From Pelargonium cotyledonis (Eukaryota; Streptophyta; Magnoliopsida; Geraniales; Geraniaceae), in contig JAYMTA010001262.1 in NCBI GenBank assembly GCA_036897625.1, forward strand, positions 1 to 20,871: DNA of 20,871 nucleotides, read 5' to 3'. The translations under genes were made by a program, and so were the position numbers. Shown here one piece after another: positions 1 through 9,300 of the stretch (position 1 is its first letter; every line of letters starts with the position of its first letter). The notes under the pieces are model-generated. The model saw only the letters and a program-made list of their open reading frames with translations. It was not told the origin of the DNA and did not search any database.

Positions 1-537
1 AAGTTTAATAAAATATATTTATAATTCATGGGGTTTTGGAACACAAGAAGCAAGGATTGAGGAAACATGGGAATTATGGGAAACACAATATATATCTTGC
101 ATCTTTAACCATGCAATAACACAATACATTACTGTAATTAACTGAGGATTTACATGCAAGAGATTGGTGTAGGTAGCATGCATGGTTAAAATGAAGAAAA
201 TGATGCAGAGAGACAATTAAGTAGCAAAAAGAGAGTTTGTGTCCATTTCCATCTTCTCTAGCTAGCTTTGATGTTCCCAAAACAGCATGAGTAAGCTGCT
301 AAAGTTCAAGTTTCAATATTGCAAGCAGTGACTAATACCAATTTCCATATACTTGTTGTTGTCTGTTTTGAGACTTCCAAAATCAACTTAACACCAACCT
401 TCCTTTGACATTTACCACTGTAATTGCAATTGCTACATGACCTACTAGTAAGGGGGATAAAAAGAGAAGATGATTGACCACTAAATCATCAGCACTTAGC
501 ACATGTGCTTTACTTGGAGCTTAATTGCAATTTGAAC
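1..537. other. Intergenic, nothing recognised
   Basis: AT-rich sequence with only short chance ORFs. No conserved coding motif, RNA gene or repeat structure was recognised. Confidence 0.7.
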
Positions 538-902
538 CGTAACACGACATACACGAACATGACACAAAATTAGTGTGTTTGAACTTGTAATCGCGTGGTA
601 TTTGTGTTGGAGAACCGAACATGTTGATTAGTTAACCGTGTCGTGTTCGTGTTGGGCCTCTATATATGAACGATTAGTTAGTCATGCCGTAACACGCCCG
701 ACATGACGCTCAACACGCCTACTAATTAAGGGTATAATCGCAAGTCATTCCTAATAACGGGTCAAATCTGTTGGATAGTGTCATGTCAAACGTGCCGGTT
801 CTATTGTGCATAATGTGATGGGTTTGTGTCAATCATGCCGTGTACACACGGCCCATTAAGACATTGTATTAAACGTTTCATGTTCATGTTGGGTCATGCA
901 GC
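538..902. repeat. ACACGA-rich inverted-repeat element, class unassigned
   Basis: Several imperfect copies of AACACGAACACGACACG-like sequence occur in both orientations: about 541-565 forward, 639-658 reverse (CGTGTCGTGTTCGTGTTGGG), 690-716 forward, and 874-899 reverse. The outermost copies form loose inverted ends (ACACGAACATGACAC against the RC of TTTCATGTTCATGTTGGGTC). Such sequences recur in plant genomes in non-autonomous DNA elements, but I cannot name the family. No ORF. Confidence 0.5.
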
Positions 903-1360
903 ACAAAACAATATTCTTCTAACGCATACGCACGAATTGTCAACTCTAGTTTTATTTGTAATTTTCTTAGGGACAAGATTATCCGTAGATTTCCATACAT
1001 TTATCAACAGACTTACAAACATAAAAATAATCAAAACAAGGAAGAAAAAAACAAGAGCTCAAAGCTAGAAGCCAAGAGCAAGAAGATATAATAGTAAATG
1101 TGAGGGAGAAGAGAGGAAGTAATGAAAGGAACAGAAGGAAGGTGTAGATGTACTGTAGAGTGTGTACGCAAAAAGGAAAGTAACAAGTCGACAAAATGAA
1201 GGATAGTTTTTCAACTGTAGACTCTCACTCTGTTTAGTGAGAAGCTACTCAAGTACCAGCTGGTTTTTAGATATTATCTTCTTCTTGTACCATCATCGTC
1301 ATCATCATGCTATTGCTAATTAACAATCAACATTAGCTATGTTTTAGATCTCATCTCTTA
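903..1360. other. Intergenic, purine-rich on the plus strand
   Basis: About 1040-1150 is AAG/GGA-rich (pyrimidine-rich on the minus strand), which in plants often marks leader regions near transcription starts. An 8-bp hairpin (CTCTCACT...AGTGAGAA, 1224-1243) is present. No gene was identified. Confidence 0.5.
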
Positions 1361-1398
1361 CACTACACTGCACTGCACTGCTCTGCACTGCTCTGCAC
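1361..1398. repeat. CACTG/CTCTG pentanucleotide microsatellite
   Basis: About seven pentamer units (CACTA, CACTG and CTCTG variants) in a row. Low-complexity DNA, likely variable in length. Confidence 0.85.
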
Positions 1399-1500
1399 CT
1401 ATATTTTCAGTTCCAGTTCTTCTTCTGCTAGACTTGTATGTGTGTGAACATTTAATTTTTGACAAAAGGAACTGTACTGTTCTGGAAAGTAACTGTTCAT
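1399..1500 (-). CDS. Hypothetical 33-residue small ORF below the TATAAATA site
   Basis: From the second ATG after the putative start at about 1570, an ORF reads MNSYFPEQYSSFCQ... and ends EEELELKI-stop. A shorter ATG ORF of about 10 residues lies just upstream. No family is recognised and coding is unproven; it could be an upstream ORF of a spliced gene, part of a non-coding RNA, or chance. Confidence 0.12.
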   Translation of the reverse strand: MNSYFPEQYSSFCQKLNVHTHTSLAEEELELKI

Positions 1501-1600
1501 GCTTCTTGTATTTGTATTTGTATATACATATGAATGAATATAATGATGACACACACTGTTTCTGTGGAGGCCAAAGGACTGTTTTGTGTTGAAGTCTCAC

Positions 1601-1676
1601 TATTTATATCTAAACATGACCTCACAATCATCAATGGGCTTCTGCTCTGAATTTAATAGGCCGATTTTTGGGCCCA
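1601..1676 (-). promoter_or_regulatory. Minus-strand promoter-like cluster (two site II motifs above TATAAATA)
   Basis: Read on the minus strand: TGGGCCCA (1669-1676, palindromic), AGCCCA, the complement of TGGGCT (1635-1640), then a consensus TATA box TATAAATA (1608-1601). Order and spacing fit a core promoter whose transcript would begin near 1570 and run toward position 1. No long ORF follows. Inferred only from motifs. Confidence 0.4.
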
Positions 1677-1879
1677 CCAACTTTTCAAACATATCTACCT
1701 CTTCTCGTGTTTTTCCCCTCTCAAGGGAATAAAATGGGTAGGTAAGTTGGTGGTGGGTAGATGCAATTTTACTCTCTTCTACCAGGCCACCCCCACTATT
1801 ATATTCCATAATAATTGCATAATATTTTGACCCCTTTTTTTACCTCCAATATCATAATAGACTCAAACCTGAGAACTTT

Positions 1880-2450
1880 TAAAAAATTTGAGCATCTTAA
1901 CTCACTTGACTTGAGGGGTGGGTGGACAGCTGGGCCGGATCCCTAGCCGCCCATATCGAGGCAACTTTCTCTTGAAGCTTTCAAAGAGAACAGGAGTAAC
2001 CCCAATTGTCTGGCTTAGGACCTCCCGGAGAGGTTCGACACTTTTCGTACCCTAGGGTGCCCCGACTCTCCTTACATGGTCTACTAAGCTTTCTGCCCCG
2101 GGTTGAGAGGTTCCACACTTTTCTTACCCTAGGTTGCCCTAACTCTCCTTGCATGATTGACTTAACTTTCTGTCCCGGGATGAGAGGTTCCACACTTTTC
2201 TTACCCTAGGGTGCCCCAACTCTCCTTACATGATTGATTATGTTTTTCGACTCAAGATGAGTGTTACTCAGGCTATGCAGCGGAGCACGAAAGATGGAAG
2301 CTAATGCTCCCATCATACTTTGAGCCGCGACTTTTAGTATTGGTCTCCTCGTGCCTTTTCAGCTCAATGGGAATGGTAACCTGTGACTTAACATGTTGGT
2401 TTTGATACCATCTAAGTCCACCGTTCAAATGGCAATCAAGGATATACTCA
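1880..2450 (-). mobile_element. Probable LTR-retroelement relic with tandem repeats and PBS-like site
   Basis: On the minus strand, TGGTATCAAAACC (RC of about 2399-2411) resembles a tRNA-iMet primer-binding site (TGGTATCAGAGC in many plant LTR elements). Downstream of it on that strand lie three 77-bp tandem units. The block is markedly more GC-rich than its surroundings (for example GGGCCGGATCCCTAGCCGCC at 1932-1951), which points to inserted DNA. No gag or pol ORF survives, so it would be a non-autonomous or heavily deleted element. LTR borders were not found. Confidence 0.4.
2028..2258. repeat. Three 77-bp tandem repeats
   Basis: Units start at 2028, 2105 and 2182, each beginning GAGAGGTTC(C/G)ACACTTTTC, then (G/T)ACCCTAGG(G/T)TGCCC, ACTCTCCTT(A/G)CATG and a variable end near CCCGGG. 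The period is exactly 77 bp in both steps. Units 1-2 and 2-3 differ by scattered substitutions. Since 77 is not a multiple of 3 the array is unlikely to be coding. Confidence 0.9.
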
Positions 2451-2614
2451 AATTTTCAAAATCAGGTTACATACAGATCATACGATCTGGCAGCGAAGAA
2501 CATAAAAACAGAGCAAAAAGGGTTTGTATATGAATATTTTGTCTTTTACAAAATTTAGGGTGAGCACAATAATGGCTCTACCTATGTTCATAACACAGTT
2601 AACGAATACGACAC
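2400..2614 (-). other. NRPA1: Probable NRPA1 3' UTR
   Basis: The stretch after the stop is AT-rich, with several TTTTGTAAA- and TTTGT-like stretches but no canonical AATAAA on the minus strand, so the poly-A site cannot be placed. A perfect 6-bp inverted repeat with a 4-nt loop (CAGATC...GATCTG, 2474-2489) lies inside. The far end abuts a transposon-like stretch, which may have been recruited into the UTR. Confidence 0.5.
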
Positions 2615-3214
2615 CTAATCAATTTCCAGTTTCTGCATCAAGTCGAAACATCCGGTACCCATCTTTACAGGTAACCCCAAACATATTCTAGCAGATGGAG
2701 TTTCCAAATCGTCCATCCCACCATGATATGCTGCTTCGACTATAAACTTGGAGGCGGTCTCAAAAGTCATTTTACTGAAAGGCGATACTGACTCTGCTAT
2801 GCCCCCAAGTCTGCTCATTGGACGATACCCACCCGCATGAGTCATAAAATCGGCAATCAAGGATAGGTGCCGATAGTTAACTAATATACCATAGGATTTG
2901 AAAACATGATTGATCTCTCTGATGAGGGTTTCTCTGGCAGCTTCTACACCATATGTATTCAACATATCATGGATGCTGTTGGAATATATATACCTGACAT
3001 CGAGGTCATCTTGCAATGTCCACAACGCATTGAAGTCAACTCCAGTTGTCTGCAATGCAGGAAGTTGCTCTAATTTTTGGGGATCAATAGCTACCCTTCT
3101 CTTCGGATCTTTCCCGTGATAAATCACCTGGCTTTCTTTGCAATTAGTTGGCTCACAGTTATCAACCTTTCCAGAACTCTGTAGATTCACCTTCTTTGCT
3201 GCCCTCTGAGCAAT
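2615..3214 (-). CDS. NRPA1: NRPA1 exon 21: C-terminal cleft/jaw and stop
   Basis: Residues 1459-1657, then TAG. Conserved blocks are [80 protein letters not shown] and [20 protein letters not shown]. The GIxESxSPFxxMTFET-like segment is intact. No heptad tail follows, as expected for Pol I. Confidence 0.97.
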   Translation of the reverse strand: MAQRAAKKVNLQSSGKVDNCEPTNCKESQVIYHGKDPKRRVAIDPQKLEQLPALQTTGVDFNALWTLQDDLDVRYIYSNSIHDMLNTYGVEAARETLIREINHVFKSYGILVNYRHLSLIADFMTHAGGYRPMSRLGGIAESVSPFSKMTFETASKFIVEAAYHGGMDDLETPSARICLGLPVKMGTGCFDLMQKLEID

Positions 3215-6200
3215 CTGCAAGAGACCAAAACCAACTTAGGGCAGTGAAAAGAAACATATGGCTTCTACATATTAAAAACAGAACCGCAACACACCACAAG
3301 CAAGAGAAATGGATCGGCATATAACTATTTATAATCACTTCTTTTTGCATTTAACTAACTTTATAGAACACTTATTTTGTTAGTAAGGTCCATGCGGGCC
3401 TTTTCTACTTGACATACTGTTTCTTTGTTTCCTCCAATTGACTATAATCAACACTTGAAGCTGTCATCTTCCGACCAAGCTAAACAATTTAAAGCAAACT
3501 GGAACACATATTAAAAAATACAACCCCCACCCTTACCGATATTACCCCAATTAATTTTAATGGCATGACGTACAGCAGCAAAAATCATTATAGACTGAGC
3601 CACACCAAAATAATCAAATTTCAATTAATTATTGAAACATACAAAAGGAGGAGAATGCCTATGTACCTGTGCCAGTAAAATATGAGGTTCATCAGTGAAT
3701 TTAAAATGGGCCTCGAAGCGCAGTCCTTCGGCTTCCACAAAGATTGCTCTATCAGTATCCTTTTTGGTTATTGCTCTTTTCTTTTTAACATCTGATTTGG
3801 TCTTTACACTCCTTGACTTGGGCTTAGAAGGACTGCAAGGTTCAGATGGTATTTCAGAAATTTTATCTCCAGCATTAAGTACGTCATCCTCATCACTGTC
3901 CTTATTCTCAGCCTCGTCAATTTCGCTTTCAGACTGACCTGATGGCTCACCTTCATCTTCAGAACCATCCTCATAATCCATTTCATCAGTAGTTTGTCGT
4001 TTTTGTTTTTGTGCATCTAAATCGAGATCCTCCACCTCCTCACCATCATCTTCTTCTTCTTCTTCCCCACCTTGCGACCTGTTACGAGAACTATCCTCGT
4101 CTGTCTCATTTGAGACATTTGGTGCAGAATCAGGTGTGAAATTTTTTATCCCACTAATCCCGGAAAGCAAGATAATGTTATTTTGTATTGCATCCTCCAA
4201 CTCCCTCAAAAACATAATACTTAGAGTTTCCTCACACTTCTCTAATGAAATACCCAAGTGAGGTTCAGAGAGGTTCATCTTAAGCTTATATATCCTGCAG
4301 ATCTGGCGATCATGAACAGCAAATGGCACAACTGACACCTCCATGGTATCAACTAAGTCTGCTATAGATATCTTCCTCAACTCCCCAGCAAGACGTGTAG
4401 CATCCTCCCTGAACATGACAGGAAAAAAATTGTGAATATAAAGGCTTATTCAATATTAGTTACAAATAAAGGATATACATAGATATGAGCACAAGAATGC
4501 TGAAATAGATTTCTATCTAAGAAACATATGGAGAAAGAGGTAACTAAAACAATACTCAATAACTGCCATGCAAACGGAAGAAAAAAAATTATTCACCATC
4601 CAAGAAATATGCATAGATAAAATGAAATTCTAACTAAGAACTGAAATTCTAACTAGAATTCTAATGCCCAAGCCACTCGTGACCTTCAACATTCTTTGAT
4701 CAGTTCGCCTCCGCAATATATGCCATATATTACTACCTGACCCATTAACCCTCAAGAACACGTCATCAAATAGGCAACAGTGTCAAACACCAATTTTTTT
4801 TAAATGCACCACCTCGAGGGGGAAGCATTATTTCTTTCCAGAAAATGATTTGCCCAACACAGCATGAACCTACCAAATCCTAAGGACTGTCAACTCAGAA
4901 AATTATTGCTGATCATCTATCCAAGAAAAGTTATTCTTGATATGCTTGAATCTAACAAGATGTATTTCAAGGTGATATTAATTCCTCAAATACTTCCAGA
5001 TTCCATTCCCGGGGATTAGAAGTTCAACAGCATATGAATGGTAGAAAAACAATTCACTTTTCATTGGACTTGGCTTTCTTCTTTAATTACTTTCTGAAAA
5101 ATGTGTAAATTCGCTTTGTGCACATTATCCTTCAGACACATTTCCCCTTTAGAAATGGAAAATTATGGCTTTTGTACCAAATAATGTTTGACCATTATAT
5201 AAAAGTAATCAAAACAATGATAATAAAAAACAGAATAACACATTTCAATCGTGCGACTTTTTGAAAGAACAACACAAATTAAGTCCTCACATTTCAATCT
5301 GAAACTTGGAGACATATATTGATAATCCAGGGCCTGACCAAGATTCAGATTTAGAATTGTTGACTAATCAAAATACTAACTCCGTTTCAAAATAAGTGTC
5401 ATTCTAGAAGGAAAAAAATTGTTTCAAAATAAGTGTCATTCTACAATTTCAACGTAAAAATACACAATACTTTTCAATTGTGCCCCTCTTTCACCATTTC
5501 CAAATTAGCTAATGATTACTCACATTTAGTTATCCAACAAGAAAAGTGAATGATTAAATAAGGTTGGTTTGGTCATTTACTTGATTTCTTAATATGTGAA
5601 TGACCATGAAACGACACTAATTTTGAAACGGAGGTTCCTGGGATTCCAAAAACTCCAGATATGTTTACAAGACTCAAACATTCAACTTGACTAGCAAGCC
5701 TAGTACTATATGAAAGTACAAATGATTGACCTATAAACACACCTGGCAGTTCTAATTTTGTATTTTTTGTCAAATATGATTGTACAGAAAACAACCTCAA
5801 GCGTAGTTCATATTCACATGGCATACTAAAAAGTTACAATTAAATTAACTTACAATGAGAATCAGTTCAAGGCATTAGTGATTAACATACTTCTCATTAT
5901 GCACAGACAAACAAAATCTGCCAACCCTCTATATGTTCACACTCAGACCTTCAATGACCAGCACTTAGTTTTTTACTTCTCAAGGTATCAGTATGTTGAA
6001 ACATTCATTGAAGCCGATTCAGAACTTAATAGATTAGAAGGCAAAACATAATCAAAAGAGAAACAATAAATAGATAGCAACTCACTGTGATCTCCCCTCT
6101 TGCAATGGGCAAGTCATAATAGGAGTCTTTATGTCATTTGAAGCAGTCATTAAGATCTCTTGCAGACGTGGAATTCCTAAAGTGACATTCATTTCACCTC

Positions 6201-6300
6201 GCCCAGCAAGATGGAAAGTGTTCAACCTGATAAATAAGACACATGGTCAGATATCTTAAGAATTGCATCAATGAAAAAACAAAATTAAATTTGGGCGTAT

Positions 6301-6333
<33 letters not shown>

Positions 6334-9300
6334 GTGAATAGTGATTCACATCTTTGCAAGATATTTAGGGACACTCAAAAGGCTTTCACCAAACAAATAG
6401 TCTAATACTGCCATAAAGTAACTCACTGCAATACGTCTATTTGCACCCAAAAACAAGAAAATGCAAAAAAATGTACTTCAAACAAGCATAACTGAAGTAA
6501 AATTTCAAATGAAATATAGAGAGAAAAAATTGAGAGGCATAATTAAATAAAATCTCACGTCATCTGTGTTGACGGCTCTCCTACAGACTGAGCAGCAAGG
6601 ACACCAACTGGTTCTCCTGGCTGTGCTAGGCTTAGGAGGTATCGGCGTTTCACTAATTTCAAGAACTCCTCTTTACATGCTAAACCAGCAGTAACGCGTT
6701 CATTCAAGGTTATCTGTTCAACAAAGTCCTCTGCTTTCTTTGCAAGGGCAGCTGGCAATTTCCCAATATAACCACTGGACTCCGGCTCGTGCTCAAGCTT
6801 GTTGAGCTCAGAACCACTCTGTTTTGAGGAATTGGACTCATGATTCTAAATATTTTAAAAATAAGACATACTCCGTATGAAATATAAGTAATTAGTTCTG
6901 TTCAGAACTCAGATTGGGGAAGTGGGTTAAAAGTTCTCACCACTGTCAGTGCTTCAAACTTTGTAAGAAATTTTGATCGGTGGACATCAACACCATCTTC
7001 TCCATAGAAAAACTGAACTATTGAACCATCAGCGTCACGTACAGTGTGGTCATAACAAACTTTTAGACACTCGAGATTTTTAATCAGGCACCTTTGCAGG
7101 TATCCACTTCGAGATGTTTTGACTGCTGTGTCAACTAACCTGCACAGTAAAGATCATGATCAATAAGTAGCAAAAGCATGATATGGCCATGAGTATTCAG
7201 AACTATAATTTCAAAGTGCAGTAAAGTCAATATAGCAACCGTTAACATGAAAAGTATTAAAAGATACGAATGATAAGATATATATTTGAAAAGTCAAAAG
7301 CCCATTGTAATATGTAAGCTAACTGTAAACTTCCACATTAAAAGAAAAAAGAAGTGTACACAAACCCCAAATGTACAAAGTTGTCAAACACTCAAACCCA
7401 AGACACTTTAAGCGAACTACAAAATAAGTTTTTGCATAGTCACAAGGATAAAAATATTTACACTATCTTGCACAAAACTATTATCAGTATTATGATGATT
7501 CTTCAAGACTAATTCAAATGCAGCAGCCTCAATCTCACATTCCTAAATCCAGATTATAGTATAACATTCAGACTCTGAAGAGCTACGCACTGATAACCCT
7601 AACACAAATGCTGCCAATTATACAACTGGAAAGTTGAATCTACAGAGCTAATAACAGAACTTCACTTTGTACAACTCGTGAATATTTCAATTATGAACCA
7701 CCAGATAATCCTCTACTTTCTTGACCAAGGATAACAATCAGGGCTACAACCAAAAGATTCATTGCTAATTTCTAGCGCCAAACCATACAAAATAAGTGTT
7801 TTCCTCCAAGATGTCCCTATAACTGCACAATATTCACTATTAAATCAATACAGATAATGCAGGCCTCAGTATATTGTATATGTTTTATTTTTCAGTACGA
7901 GTTAAAGTTTGATCTTCCATAGATACAGCAACATGCAACTGTAGAATGAGATATACATGTGACACTTTGTTCTTCCATATCAGTCAAGTTAATTTTGCAT
8001 GTGACATCATACATGAATTCATCATATATAACTTCAAAATAGGAAGTATTCCGATTGGTAACAATTAAGGCAATCTAGATAATAATAAGATTTACCCTTC
8101 ACGACCAGCCATGCAATGGAAGTAATATTCTTGAGGACGAAGCCCAGTAAGGAAACGATCAATAATAAACCCTCCAGCTCGAGATGAACAATCCCATGGA
8201 GGGAAGCAAGGTAAGGTCTTCCCTGAAACCATTCGAGGAACACGTTTTCCCTCTAACTCTTGTGAGCCCAGATAAGAAGAAATTTGCTGGAAGTTAACCT
8301 GTTCAAGTACACCCGATGAAACCCACAAAATAACTACCAAATGTTCACCAAATAGAACAGAACAGGAACAAAACATACAAGTAGCAGAAGAAAGTAGAAG
8401 AGGTCTAAACAAGGAGCAAACCTTCCAATTCACCAAAAAAAAGTTGAGCAAATTGCAAAACAGACAGTATAACTAGATACCATCTAAAACACTATCTATC
8501 AGAGTGACCCTAAAACACAGTAACTACAAAAACGGAAAATATTTCGCATTAATATAGGATGAAGAGGCTAAAATATTCTAACCAAATTCCCCCCTTTTTT
8601 AGTCACAAAGAAACCTTGTTTATACTTGAGCAGACATGACAAAAAGATATATAACCATAGAATATGACTAAGGTTAAAAAAACTGCTTAACAAAATATTA
8701 TATGTAACTAGATCTTGAAGAAAATCAATACATAGATAGAAACTTACCGTCCCGCCCTTGGCACCAGATATAGTCATAAGAGATATACAATTCTTTCCAG
8801 ATGGTTTCCATAACCCTTCAGACAACAACTCAAGGTTGACCCTCTTGTTATATTCATTAAGTCCACTAAGCATTTTCCTATCTAAACTCATTAAGGCTGA
8901 CTCTCCATTGCTCCGTACAAATTCTTCAACCTTGGTTTGCAGTTCTTTTGGATCTGCAAGGTATAAATATCATCAAAAAGAATCTTGAAACATTAGTCAC
9001 GACAAACACAAAATGCCAGGATGGATGATGAGAATATAGTCATGCAGGAAAATCTAGATATATTCACATCTTTTCTTTATCCTTTTTTATTTTTGATTTA
9101 GTACCTCGGGAAGAAATACATATTGGGTAAACATTATGTTATTAGACAATGAACCTGATATTCTGGAACCACAAAATCTGCCGCAAAGGTGAATTATCTT
9201 TATCTTTCAACTTGCTGTTGAGAATAATAGTTTGTTCTAAGCACCTAGTTCAATTTTGAATTTTTCATTTTTAGAAAGATAAAGTTGCCAAACCCCCAAA

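Noticed and set aside
1200..1500. Possible plant microRNA precursor below the orphan promoter.
   Set aside because: I compared the strand with the common conserved plant miRNA sequences I know and saw no match, and the only hairpins found are about 8 bp. A lineage-specific miRNA cannot be excluded.
1600..1809. A 69-codon minus-strand ORF beginning MEYNSGGGLVEES.
   Set aside because: It overlaps the site II/TATA cluster, has no recognisable domain and no splice-linked continuation; chance ORF in AT-rich DNA.
2031..2040. AGGTTCGACA resembles the T-arm (GGTTCGA) of a tRNA.
   Set aside because: No matching acceptor or anticodon stem can be folded around it, and it belongs to the tandem repeat.
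1981..2209. Overlapping ORFs on both strands over the 77-bp repeats.
   Set aside because: The ORFs come from the repeat sequence itself. The 77-bp period shifts frame each unit, so a conserved protein repeat is not possible.
6860..6895. CATACTCCGTATGAAATATA looks like a Stowaway end.
   Set aside because: It lies in the 95-bp intron 17, which is too short to hold an element, and has no inverted partner.
8034..8451. Two long overlapping minus-strand ORFs here, one containing [15 protein letters not shown].
   Set aside because: Only the part spelling [10 protein letters not shown] to AGREG (exon 16) is real; the other frame is a shadow, and the upstream extension of the first runs into intron 15.
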